From positions 1-63,603 of the forward strand of contig JBELHR010000011.1 of NCBI GenBank assembly GCA_042091275.1: 63,603 nt of DNA, written 5' to 3'. The translations under genes and the position numbers were made by a program. This DNA is from JBELHR01 sp042091275 (lineage in GTDB: Bacteria; Bacteroidota; Bacteroidia; Flavobacteriales; Flavobacteriaceae). Positions 14,745-23,296 of this stretch are shown here, in pieces. The notes under the pieces are model-generated. The model saw only the letters and a program-made list of their open reading frames with translations. It was not told the DNA's origin and did not search any database. Position 1 is the first letter of the stretch; each line of letters begins with the position of its first letter.

Positions 14745-16139
14745 ATGAAGAAATTATATGTAGTTGCAATCTCAGCATTTTTCTTGAGTTGCAGCCTGAG
14801 TAAAAACGCGCCAATTATAGATGTGGCGGAGCGCGCAGAGCAAAACGAATCTAGAGTTGTCGAAAATAAAATAGACAGTTCTACAGTTGAGGTTAAAATT
14901 GCAGAAAAACCGGTTTATCTTCCTGCCCACAATTTTATGCAGAACGAAAATCTAAGCGGCATGGAAAAGGCAGCAGCCTTAGACTCCGTTTGGGTTTCTA
15001 TGTTATACGATATTGAAGTTCCTTCTTTTTTGAGCCTTGAAGAATCTATAGCTGCTTCCAGCCCAGATCAGATTGATCAAGTTAGCTCTGAGGAACTTAA
15101 GGAACGTCTGGCTCTCTTGGAATCTCAAACACCATTTCACTTGGAGTACAACCCTGTTTTGGAGCAGTATATTAACTCCTATTTAAAAAAGAGAAGAAAG
15201 TACTATCCAGCATTGATGGCCAGAGCCGCCTATTATTTTCCGATGTTTGAAAAGGAATTAGACAATTATAATATCCCTTTAGAACTCAAATATCTAGCAA
15301 TCGTGGAGTCTGCTCTAAAGCCTCGTGCAAGATCTTATGTGGGTGCGACGGGACTGTGGCAGTTTATGTATGCTACGGGGCGTCAATATGGACTAAAGAC
15401 GAGTTCATATGTAGACGAGCGCGAAGACCCGGTAAAGGCTACAAGAGCGGCCTGCAGGTACCTCTCGAACCTTTACGACATGTTTGGGGATTGGGACCTC
15501 GCCCTAGCGGCTTATAATTCGGGTCCAGGAAATGTTTCCAAAGCTATCAAACGCTCTGGAGGCTATACAAACTATTGGAATATAAGACCTTATTTACCCA
15601 GAGAAACTGCAGGGTATGTTCCCGCTTTTTATGCAAACATGTATCTCTTTGAATATGCCGAAGAGCACGGTTTAGGTCCAGACAAACTACCTGAAGTACC
15701 CTTTTTCGCAACAGAAAATTTGGAAATTGAGACCGCTGTTTCTTTTGAACAACTCTCTCGTATGTTGGGCATACCCATGTCTACATTAGAGTTTTTGAAC
15801 CCTCAGTATCGCTTGGATATAGTGCCTTATGTCAAAGACAAGAATTATTCTGTCAGGGTTCCACTCGAGTCGGCAAATAAGTTTTACGGCATGGAACAAG
15901 AGGCATATGCTCTTTTTGCAAAAGAGGCCTCCGAGAGGGAAAAACCTTTACCAAAATACTATGAGCTAAATCAGAGAATACGCTACCGAGTAAGGACAGG
16001 AGATTATTTGGGACTAATCGCAAAACGCTATGGAGTTAGTGTAGGTCAAATAAAAAAATGGAATAACCTCAGGTCGGACAGGTTGCAAGTTGGGCAGAGA
16101 CTCACCATTTACCCAAAAAGACTAAACCGATCGGTTTAA
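14745..16139 (+). CDS. MltD-like membrane-bound lytic murein transglycosylase (SLT plus LysM)
   Basis: 464 residues from ATG 14745 (MKKLYVVAISAFFLSC), chosen over TTG 14739. The lipobox is LSC. The goose-type SLT domain is at about 165-300 with catalytic Glu in AIVESALKP and GATGLWQFM and AYNSGPGNV. One clear LysM is at about 415-462 (RTGDYLGLIAKRYG). It cleaves peptidoglycan glycan strands to 1,6-anhydro products from the envelope side. The gene starts 2 nt after xth. MltD-xth-DUF4837 neighbours are usual in flavobacteria. Confidence 0.9.
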   Translation: MKKLYVVAISAFFLSCSLSKNAPIIDVAERAEQNESRVVENKIDSSTVEVKIAEKPVYLPAHNFMQNENLSGMEKAAALDSVWVSMLYDIEVPSFLSLEESIAASSPDQIDQVSSEELKERLALLESQTPFHLEYNPVLEQYINSYLKKRRKYYPALMARAAYYFPMFEKELDNYNIPLELKYLAIVESALKPRARSYVGATGLWQFMYATGRQYGLKTSSYVDEREDPVKATRAACRYLSNLYDMFGDWDLALAAYNSGPGNVSKAIKRSGGYTNYWNIRPYLPRETAGYVPAFYANMYLFEYAEEHGLGPDKLPEVPFFATENLEIETAVSFEQLSRMLGIPMSTLEFLNPQYRLDIVPYVKDKNYSVRVPLESANKFYGMEQEAYALFAKEASEREKPLPKYYELNQRIRYRVRTGDYLGLIAKRYGVSVGQIKKWNNLRSDRLQVGQRLTIYPKRLNRSV

Positions 16140-16202
16140 GAAAATTTTAACGTTTGGCATGGACTTTGATATTTATCTTCATGTTTTAATAAATATTGTC
16201 CT

Positions 16203-17219
16203 ATGATTAAATTTTTCTCAAGGTTATTCGCAATATTCAGTGTTGTGCTGATCGTATCTTGTCAAGGAGACAAAGAACCAGCGAAACTGGTCCTCGTGGA
16301 GTCTAATGGTCGTGCAAATCACGTTGTATTTGTGATGAATAATGACTTGTGGAAAGGCAGGGTAGGAGAAGCGCTTATCGCAACGATTTCCAAACCTATA
16401 GATGGTTTGCCGCAAAATGAAGCCCAGTTGGATGTTTCCCAGCTTCCGAAAAAACTTTTTGGCTCTATGATGCGTGCATCCAGATCCATTATTGAAGTGG
16501 AAATAGGAGCTCCCGAAGATTCTTTTACACTTAGACGAGACGTTTATGCCAAACCTCAAATCATACTCAGTTTAAAGGCGAAAAATAAAAACTCCATGAT
16601 CGATTTGATTCGAGAAAGAGGAGACGACATGATCCGTCTAATCAAAATGCAAGACATAAAAAATATTCAAACTAGAAATAGGAGAAGAGCTTTTGATTCG
16701 TCAAAATTAAAAACCTTTAAAAACCTCGGAATATCCATGACAATTCCTGTGGAGTTTGGAAATGAACAAATTGTAGATACGGGCGACTTTTTGTGGATGA
16801 CCCAAAGGTTATCCGGCGGAATTGCTGTAGGCGACGGAGGAATGAATCTTTTGGCATATGAAATCCCACTAGATGAAGAGCACCCTTTTACACCAGAGAC
16901 CATTATCGACGCAAGAGATCGAGCTGGAGAACAACATATACCAGGCTCCAAAGAAGACCAATATATGATTACGGAAAAGGCGAGAACCCCAGTGTTTTAC
17001 AAAATGAAATTCAACGGTTACGATTGCCTAGAAACAAGGAGTACTTGGGAAATGAAAAACGATTATATGGCAGGACCCTTTTTAAATTACGCCATAGCAG
17101 ATTGGGAAAACGACAGAATTATTGTTCTCGAAGGGTTTGTATACGCTCCTTCTGTAGATAAAAGAGACTATATAATGGAATTAGAGGCCATTATGAGATC
17201 AATTCAAATCAACAATTGA
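16203..17219 (+). CDS. DUF4837 family lipoprotein
   Basis: 338 residues with a lipoprotein signal (FSVVLIVSC). The region VLVESNGRANHVVFVMNNDLW and the C-terminal GPFLNYAIADWENDRIIVLEG match the DUF4837 family of Bacteroidota. The role is unknown; the constant position beside mltD suggests an envelope function. A strong terminator follows. Confidence 0.8.
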   Translation: MIKFFSRLFAIFSVVLIVSCQGDKEPAKLVLVESNGRANHVVFVMNNDLWKGRVGEALIATISKPIDGLPQNEAQLDVSQLPKKLFGSMMRASRSIIEVEIGAPEDSFTLRRDVYAKPQIILSLKAKNKNSMIDLIRERGDDMIRLIKMQDIKNIQTRNRRRAFDSSKLKTFKNLGISMTIPVEFGNEQIVDTGDFLWMTQRLSGGIAVGDGGMNLLAYEIPLDEEHPFTPETIIDARDRAGEQHIPGSKEDQYMITEKARTPVFYKMKFNGYDCLETRSTWEMKNDYMAGPFLNYAIADWENDRIIVLEGFVYAPSVDKRDYIMELEAIMRSIQINN

Positions 17220-17248
17220 TATATAACCAAACATATCCTCTAATAATT

Positions 17249-17279
17249 AAAGCGCTTCCGAAAGGTTAGCGCTTTTTTT
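17249..17279 (+). terminator. Intrinsic terminator after DUF4837 gene
   Basis: AAAGCGCT (17249-17256) pairs with AGCGCTTT (17268-17275), followed by T residues. It ends the + transcript between two convergent genes. Confidence 0.8.
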
Positions 17280-18333
17280 ATAGCTCGTGATTAAAGTAAA
17301 CCTTGTAATAATACATTTGCTTTTGCTCGTCATAGAAGCGTTCCAAATGAGATTTTAAGTTATCGGGATTCGCCGAATTTAGCTTGATGTCGATTCCAGT
17401 ATCTAGCTTTATCTCGGACTTTAGTTTTTTTCGCTCTTCGGTAAATACGTTGTTGGAGATTTCAAATTCATCCCAAAACTTGAGGTCTTTACGCTCTTCG
17501 AATGCCGCTCGAAATTGGGCAAATTCCGCCTGAAGTTCCGCTTGAGAAGCTATTTCTTCTTCAAATTGATCGAGATTTACTTGATCTTTTTTGGCCATAA
17601 AATCCACAGATGCACTTAAAAACTCTACCTGTTCTTGTTTACCTAACTCTTTTTTAACCACTCGGTCGGAGAAGGTTTTACAGAGCTCCATAAAGTTTTT
17701 GGTTTGGGCGTGAAAATCATCCGTAGGTTCGAGCCCCAGGAACTTTTCCTTCCAATATAGAGCGTCATAACGATTGAAGTCAACAGAAATAAGTCGGTAG
17801 CCATCTTCTTGCTCACAGTTTAAAATCAAGCAACCTTTGTCGATTTTATTTGGGTCTATTCCTTTGTCTATTCTCAAGCCCAAGTGATTGCCTTCGTCGG
17901 TGGTTTGAAAAAAGGAGGACTTGCGTTCAATTTTGAGAATTACTAATGCTTGCACACTTTCCCCATTCAAAAGCAAATCCGAAAGATGACTAATCACGAC
18001 ATCTCCCTTTTTGATTTGTGGAAAATTACTTTGATCGTATAAATGGTTGCAAATATGCTGGGAGTAGCTTATGAAATCTTCAGGTTGTTCAAAGATCGCT
18101 TTGGTATAACTATAAACTTCATTTAGATGGAGATGACTATTGTGGGTAAACTTGGCAAATTGATTTTGCTTTTGAAAAATAGAAGTAGACATATTCATCA
18201 ATAGGTCGTATAAGACCTCGTTATCTTCGAGGTCTAAACGATCTTGTGAGATCACGTTCTCATCACCCAAGGCCTTATTGCCGACCTTGTGGACAATTGC
18301 TTGATTAATGAAAGCCTGATCTTTTGTAAACAC
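17278..18333 (-). CDS. Nucleoid-associated protein, NdpA/YejK family
   Basis: 351 residues that match the 37-kDa nucleoid-associated protein family (PF04245) over the full length: an N-terminal region with HNSHLHLNEVYSY, a central part with KKGDVVISHLSDLL, and the C-terminal half with FMELCKTFSDRVVKKEL. The precise function in Bacteroidota is not known; the family is found on nucleoids. It begins 3 nt after the glnS stop, so the two are one operon. Confidence 0.82.
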   Translation of the reverse strand: MFTKDQAFINQAIVHKVGNKALGDENVISQDRLDLEDNEVLYDLLMNMSTSIFQKQNQFAKFTHNSHLHLNEVYSYTKAIFEQPEDFISYSQHICNHLYDQSNFPQIKKGDVVISHLSDLLLNGESVQALVILKIERKSSFFQTTDEGNHLGLRIDKGIDPNKIDKGCLILNCEQEDGYRLISVDFNRYDALYWKEKFLGLEPTDDFHAQTKNFMELCKTFSDRVVKKELGKQEQVEFLSASVDFMAKKDQVNLDQFEEEIASQAELQAEFAQFRAAFEERKDLKFWDEFEISNNVFTEERKKLKSEIKLDTGIDIKLNSANPDNLKSHLERFYDEQKQMYYYKVYFNHEL

Positions 18334-18336
18334 AGC

Positions 18337-20019
18337 CTACTTTTTTTCAATTTTTGCCCAAGAGTCTCTAAGGGCAACGGTTCGGTTAAAAACTAACTTA
18401 TCGCGAGACGAATCCGTATCTACACAAAAATACCCTTTGCGTTGAAATTGAAATCTATCTCCAATTTTTGCTTCCTTTAAACTCGGTTCGACAAAAGCCT
18501 GAACGAGCTCTAGGGAATCTGGATTGATAAAGGATTTGAAGTCTTGGTCTTTGTGACTGTCAGGAGCTTCATCATTAAATAGTCTGTCGTATAGTCGCAC
18601 TTCCGCTTTATGCGCATGTGCCACAGAAACCCAATGAAGTGTTCCTTTGACCTTTCTCATAGATTCCTCAGTACCACTACCACTTTTGGAAAGCGGGTCG
18701 TAAGTACAGTGAATTTCAGTTATTTCTCCATTTTCATCTTTGATTGCCTCATTGGCCTGGATGATATAGGCATTTTTTAAACGCACTTCTTTTCCTAGTT
18801 TAAGTCGGAAAAACTTTTTATTGGCTTGCTCTCTAAAATCCTCTTTTTCGATATAAATCTCTCTTGAGAAAGGGAGCTTTCTGCTGCCTGAGCTCTCGTC
18901 TTCTGGGTTGTTTTCGGCGTCTAACCACTCCTCTTCTCCTTCAGGATAATTTGTTATAACGACCTTTACAGGGTCCAAAACCGCCATGACGCGTGGAGCA
19001 GTTTTGTTTAAGTGGTCCTTAATGCAAAATTCTAAGAGAGCCACGTCCGTTACATTATCTCTTTTAGAAATCCCTGAAACTTCCGAAAAGTTGCGAATGG
19101 ATTCTGGAGTGTAACCTCTTCTTCTCAAGCCTGAAATTGTCGGCATTCTCGGATCATCCCATCCAGAGACAAGCCCTTCTTCTACAAGTTGTAAAAGCTT
19201 TCGCTTACTCATAACCGTATAAGACAAGTTTCTTCGTGCAAACTCTCTTTGCTTTGGCTTTAAGTCATCGCCGGAGTAGACCTCATTTACATACCAATCA
19301 TAAAGTTCTCGGTGGGACTTGAATTCAAGTGTACAAAAAGAATGAGATATTTGCTCCAAATAATCGGATTCTCCATGGGTCCAGTCGTACATTGGATAGA
19401 TACACCATTCACTTCCTGTTCTATGATGCTCTTTGTGAAGAATTCTATACATAATGGGATCTCTCATATGCATATTGTTGTGTGTCATATCTATTTTTGC
19501 ACGTAAAACACAAGTACCATCTTTAAATTCTCCAGATTTCATGGATTCAAAAAGGGCGAGGTTTTCCTCTGGGCTTCTGTCGCGAAATGGAGAGTTGACA
19601 CCAGGCTCTGTCGGGCTTCCTTTTTGGTTGGCAATCTCCTCTGGGCCTTGATGATCCACATAGGCCTTGCCTTCTTTGATCATTTGTACCGCCCAATCGT
19701 AAAGCTGGTGGAAATAATCTGAGGAATATACTTCCTTGTCCCAGTTAAAACCGAGCCAAGAAACATCTTTTTTTATAGCGTCTACATATTCTTGTTCCTC
19801 TTTTGCTGGATTTGTATCGTCAAATCGCAAATTCACAGGAGCGTTATAGGTGTTTCCAAGACCAAAATTCAAACATATGGACGCGGCGTGCCCAATATGA
19901 AGATATCCATTGGGTTCTGGAGGAAATCGAAATCGCAGTTCTTCTGAAGACAGTCCTTTTTCCAAATCGTCCGCAACAATTTGCTCTATAAAATTCAATG
20001 ATTTTTTTTCTTCGCTCAT
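18337..20019 (-). CDS. glnS: Glutaminyl-tRNA synthetase
   Basis: 560 residues of class I GlnRS. The HIGH motif is in PEPNGYLHIGHA, the KMSKS-type motif is VMSKRKL, and the binding segment FDDTNPAKEEQEYV is present. The C-terminal half is the anticodon-binding beta-barrel pair typical of GlnRS. Start ATG at 20019 gives MSEEKKSLNFIEQIV, as in homologues. It charges tRNA-Gln directly, so the organism need not use the GatCAB route for glutamine. Confidence 0.95.
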   Translation of the reverse strand: MSEEKKSLNFIEQIVADDLEKGLSSEELRFRFPPEPNGYLHIGHAASICLNFGLGNTYNAPVNLRFDDTNPAKEEQEYVDAIKKDVSWLGFNWDKEVYSSDYFHQLYDWAVQMIKEGKAYVDHQGPEEIANQKGSPTEPGVNSPFRDRSPEENLALFESMKSGEFKDGTCVLRAKIDMTHNNMHMRDPIMYRILHKEHHRTGSEWCIYPMYDWTHGESDYLEQISHSFCTLEFKSHRELYDWYVNEVYSGDDLKPKQREFARRNLSYTVMSKRKLLQLVEEGLVSGWDDPRMPTISGLRRRGYTPESIRNFSEVSGISKRDNVTDVALLEFCIKDHLNKTAPRVMAVLDPVKVVITNYPEGEEEWLDAENNPEDESSGSRKLPFSREIYIEKEDFREQANKKFFRLKLGKEVRLKNAYIIQANEAIKDENGEITEIHCTYDPLSKSGSGTEESMRKVKGTLHWVSVAHAHKAEVRLYDRLFNDEAPDSHKDQDFKSFINPDSLELVQAFVEPSLKEAKIGDRFQFQRKGYFCVDTDSSRDKLVFNRTVALRDSWAKIEKK

Positions 20020-20080
20020 AAGTTCAAGTCTATTGAACGCAAAATTATTAAAAAATATCCCAAGCGACGGTGCTATTATG

Positions 20081-20088
20081 TATATTTG
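20081..20088 (+). promoter_or_regulatory. -7 box of folB
   Basis: TATATTTG, an exact TAnnTTTG box 20 nt before ATG 20109. The -33 element is not clear. Confidence 0.5.
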
Positions 20089-20108
20089 ATTAAAAATTTG
20101 ACAGTATA

Positions 20109-20474
20109 ATGGCTTGGATTAAAGTAGAAAAGATTCGCGTTTATGCCTATCATGGATGTTTGGATGAGGAAGCCTTAATCGGTTCCGAATACGAAGTGGG
20201 AGTAAAGGTCAAGGCCGATGCGTCAAAGTCTGCAAAAAGTGATGAACTAGCAGACGCTGTGGACTATGTCCATTTAAATAAAATTGCAAAAGAGGAAATG
20301 AATCAAAGGTCTAAGATGCTGGAACATGTCAACCAGAGAATATTAGACCGAATAATGGAGGAAATCCCGGAAGTAGAGTACGCAGAAGTATATGTCTCTA
20401 AAATTAATCCACCAATTGGAGGAAATGTAGAGAGGGTAACTGTGGTCATGGAAGAAAGCCGAAAAAAAGCTTGA
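20109..20474 (+). CDS. folB: Dihydroneopterin aldolase
   Basis: 121 residues, the normal length. YAYHGCLDEE holds the substrate-binding Glu and Tyr/His region, DAVDYVHLNKI and the C-terminal KINPPIGGNVERVTV are family signatures. It converts dihydroneopterin to 6-hydroxymethyl-dihydropterin in folate synthesis. Divergent from glnS with a compact intergenic promoter. Confidence 0.93.
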   Translation: MAWIKVEKIRVYAYHGCLDEEALIGSEYEVGVKVKADASKSAKSDELADAVDYVHLNKIAKEEMNQRSKMLEHVNQRILDRIMEEIPEVEYAEVYVSKINPPIGGNVERVTVVMEESRKKA

Positions 20475-20500
20475 TTAAATAGAAAAAAGCCATAAATTTG
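20471..20500 (+). promoter_or_regulatory. Promoter of tRNA-Cys
   Basis: TTG at 20471-20473 and TAAATTTG at 20493-20500 with a 19-nt spacer: a full match to the Bacteroidota sigma consensus. The mature tRNA starts 15 nt after the -7 box. The -33 lies over the folB stop codon. Confidence 0.75.
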
Positions 20501-20514
20501 CACCTGCTTTAAAT

Positions 20515-20585
20515 GGCGTCGTGGCCGAGTGGCTAGGCAGAGGTCTGCAAAACCTTGTACAGCGGTTCGAATCCGCTCGACGCCT
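20515..20585 (+). tRNA. tRNA-Cys (GCA)
   Basis: Acceptor arms GGCGTCG (20515-20521) and CGACGCC (20578-20584) pair fully. The anticodon GCA is at 20547-20549, the T arm contains GGTTCGAATCC, and the discriminator is T (U), the identity base of tRNA-Cys. CCA is not encoded. Confidence 0.95.
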
Positions 20586-20588
20586 CAA

Positions 20589-20618
20589 AAAAAACCATCC
20601 AATTTCGGGTGGTTTTTT
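20589..20618 (+). terminator. Intrinsic terminator after tRNA-Cys
   Basis: A-run plus CCATCC (20595-20600), loop AATTTC, GGGTGG (20607-20612), then six T. Ends the tRNA transcript. Confidence 0.8.
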
Positions 20619-20670
20619 GCTTTTCAAAAAGTCCTCTTTTTTCGCCATATTTGTGTGAAAATTTAAAAGG

Positions 20671-21555
20671 ATGAAATTATACCCTATTGAGACCGGAAAC
20701 TTTAAACTAGATGGAGGAGCTATGTTTGGTGTCGTTCCTAAAAGTCTGTGGACCCGAACCAACCCCTCGGACGAAAACAATATGATATCCATGTCCATGC
20801 GCTGTCTATTGTTAGAGGACGGGGACCGATTGATTTTGATTGATACCGGACTTGGATCTAAGCAAAGTGACAAGTTTTTTGGTTATTACCACCTTTGGGG
20901 GGACTTTTCTCTTGACAAATCCCTCGCGAAACTCGGTTTTCACAAAGACGATATAACAGATGTTTTTCTAACCCATTTACATTTTGACCATTGCGGAGGT
21001 GCAATCCAATGGAATTCGGATCGAACCGCCTATGAGACGGCCTTTAAGAATGCGCATTTTTGGTCCAATGCGGAGCATTGGGATTGGGCAACAGAACCAA
21101 ATGCAAGGGAAAAAGCTAGTTTTCTAAAAGAGAATATTATTCCTATGGAAGAAAGCGGGCAACTCAAGTTTGTGCCTTTGCCCCAATCGAAAAACGAAAA
21201 GGGAGCTAATCTCTCTCGACTAAATGATTTTGAATTGGGATTTGAGGTCTTATTTGTAGATGGACATACCGAAAAACAGATGCTACCAATAATTCAATAC
21301 CAAGGAAAAACGATAGTTTTTATGGCGGATCTCTTGCCGACAGTGGGACATATTCCCTTGCCTTATGTCATGGGTTATGACACTCGACCTCTATTGACAA
21401 TAAACGAAAAGGAAAAGTTCTTGACCCAGGCTGCGGATAGGGATTATTTCTTATTTTTGGAACATGACGCCTATAACGAACTCTGTACCCTTAAACACAC
21501 CGAAAAGGGAGTTCGTTTAAAAGAAACACACAAATTTGAAGATATTTTTAACTAA
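20671..21555 (+). CDS. MBL-fold metallo-hydrolase
   Basis: 294 residues of the metallo-beta-lactamase fold. The metal motif is HLHFDHCGG, with an upstream Asp in IDTGLGSK and a later His in FVDGHTEKQM, Asp in VFMADLLP and His in FLEHDAYNE. Closest in layout to the quorum-quenching lactonase/AhlD-like group, but the substrate cannot be named from sequence. No signal peptide, so cytoplasmic. The subtilase gene follows after 25 nt. Confidence 0.8.
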   Translation: MKLYPIETGNFKLDGGAMFGVVPKSLWTRTNPSDENNMISMSMRCLLLEDGDRLILIDTGLGSKQSDKFFGYYHLWGDFSLDKSLAKLGFHKDDITDVFLTHLHFDHCGGAIQWNSDRTAYETAFKNAHFWSNAEHWDWATEPNAREKASFLKENIIPMEESGQLKFVPLPQSKNEKGANLSRLNDFELGFEVLFVDGHTEKQMLPIIQYQGKTIVFMADLLPTVGHIPLPYVMGYDTRPLLTINEKEKFLTQAADRDYFLFLEHDAYNELCTLKHTEKGVRLKETHKFEDIFN

Positions 21556-21580
21556 GGATAATTAAATTAAACCAAATACC

Positions 21581-23224
21581 ATGAAAGGAATTAAACCAAT
21601 TTATACAGCTTCTTTAGCTGTCCTCACACTGGCAGGTTGTGCCTCTGTAAAAAACATACCAGTTCCAGAGCCAATGAATAATGCTGTTGATATTGCAACA
21701 AAGAGCGTTGCCTTGACGGATGATCAAATGAAGTCTTGGTCTCATATGGATTTAGCTACCGATACCGTTCCTGGAATGAGTATGGTAAAAGCTTACGAGT
21801 TTTTAGCAGACAAAGAAGGGGAACAAATTATAGTAGGAGTTATTGATTCAGGAATTGATGTAGAGCATGAAGATCTCGCGGCTAATACTTGGACGAACCC
21901 TAAGGAGGTTGCTGGAAACGGAGTAGACGACGACAAGAACGGATATATAGATGACGTAAAAGGATGGAACTTTATTGGAGGACCTGACGGGAATGTATAT
22001 GCAGAACAACTAGAGATTACAAGAATTGTAAAAAAGGGAATTGCGCGTTTTGGAAGTATGACAGAGTCTGAGGTAGCTGAGGCAGACCTTGCAGATTATA
22101 AAGAATTCCAAAAAATAAAAGCTGAATTTGATGAAAAAGCAGCTGGAGGAATACAATATCAAGAGCGAATAGAGTTTATCTTAGGTTCTTTCCAAGCAGC
22201 CGAGATACAGTTGGGTAAAAGCGAATTTGAAGTTTCAGATTTCGAAGGATTTGAATCGGACAACATGATGCTAAATCAACAAATGTCTACAGTTGCTATG
22301 TTAGTTGGAAGAGGAGTAAAGGTTTCTGATGTTCAAGAAGCCCTTGACGGCTTGTTGGCAAACCACCACTACGACTTGGATTTTGACGCTAGACTTATAG
22401 TCGGAGACAATCCAGATGTAATGGATGGAAAAGTATACGGTAATAACCAAGTAGGACATATAGTTGACGGTGAGATTCACGGGACACATGTAGCGGGAAT
22501 TATTGCTGCTGTTAGAAACAACGACTTGGGGATGAATGGTGTCGCTTCTAATGTTAAAATTTTATCGGTAAGAGCTGTGCCAGATGGAGATGAGCGCGAT
22601 AAAGATATTGCTATGGCTTTTAGATATGCTGTAGATAACGGAGCTAAAGTTATCAACACTTCTTTTGGTAAAGGATATTCTCCTAACAAAGAATGGGTTT
22701 ATGAAGCGCTTAAATACGCTGGAGAAAACGATGTTTTGATTGTAAATGCAGCTGGAAATGACGGAGCTAATATCGATGAGGTATACACTTATCCAAACGA
22801 CTCTAAAGATTTAATTATGGAGTTTACAGACAACGTAATTACTATTGGAGCAATGAGTGCAAATTGGGATGAGAATCTTCCAGCTAGTTTTTCAAACTAC
22901 GGAAAATTGAACGTGGATGTGTTTGCTCCAGGAGTTGCTATCTACTCTACTTTTCCAGACGAGAGATATAATGCTATTTCAGGAACATCAATGGCTGCGC
23001 CTTCTACTGCAGGAGTTGCCGCTTTGATCAGATCCTACTACCCTAAGCTTACTGCAAAGCAAGTAAAGCAAATCTTGATGAATTCCGGAACTCAGGTTAA
23101 TATGGATGTTAAGCTTCCAGGAGGAGAAGAGCTTGTTCCTTTCTCTGACTTATCTGTTTCAGGAAGATTAGTGAATGCTTACAACGCTTTGAGAATGGCG
23201 GACCAAATGGTTAATGGAAAGTAA
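21581..23224 (+). CDS. Subtilisin-like S8 serine protease, lipoprotein
   Basis: 547 residues with a lipobox (LTLAGC, Cys20). The catalytic triad is Asp89 in VIDSGID, His in GEIHGTHVAG (about 305) and Ser in SGTSMAAP (about 470). An insertion of about 200 residues, partly charged helix, separates the Asp and His blocks, as in several Bacteroidota S8 lipoproteins. A calcium-like loop DDDKNGYIDD follows the Asp motif. It probably degrades proteins in the periplasm or at the outer membrane. No T9SS C-terminal domain is present. Confidence 0.88.
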   Translation: MKGIKPIYTASLAVLTLAGCASVKNIPVPEPMNNAVDIATKSVALTDDQMKSWSHMDLATDTVPGMSMVKAYEFLADKEGEQIIVGVIDSGIDVEHEDLAANTWTNPKEVAGNGVDDDKNGYIDDVKGWNFIGGPDGNVYAEQLEITRIVKKGIARFGSMTESEVAEADLADYKEFQKIKAEFDEKAAGGIQYQERIEFILGSFQAAEIQLGKSEFEVSDFEGFESDNMMLNQQMSTVAMLVGRGVKVSDVQEALDGLLANHHYDLDFDARLIVGDNPDVMDGKVYGNNQVGHIVDGEIHGTHVAGIIAAVRNNDLGMNGVASNVKILSVRAVPDGDERDKDIAMAFRYAVDNGAKVINTSFGKGYSPNKEWVYEALKYAGENDVLIVNAAGNDGANIDEVYTYPNDSKDLIMEFTDNVITIGAMSANWDENLPASFSNYGKLNVDVFAPGVAIYSTFPDERYNAISGTSMAAPSTAGVAALIRSYYPKLTAKQVKQILMNSGTQVNMDVKLPGGEELVPFSDLSVSGRLVNAYNALRMADQMVNGK

Positions 23225-23242
23225 TTAAAAAGCATTAAATTA

Positions 23243-23275
23243 GGGCGCGCAATTGAAGGATTGCGCGCCCTTTTT
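23243..23275 (+). terminator. Strong terminator after S8 protease gene
   Basis: GGGCGCGCAAT and ATTGCGCGCCC form a perfect 11-bp stem followed by five T. Confidence 0.9.
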
Positions 23276-23296
23276 CATTAAATCAATTCATAAGTA

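Noticed and set aside
20475..20873. Minus-strand 132-codon frame covering tRNA-Cys and the start of the MBL gene
   Set aside because: It spans a tRNA, a terminator and the MBL coding start. Text like RADSNRCTRFCRPLPSHSAT is the usual translation of a tRNA gene.
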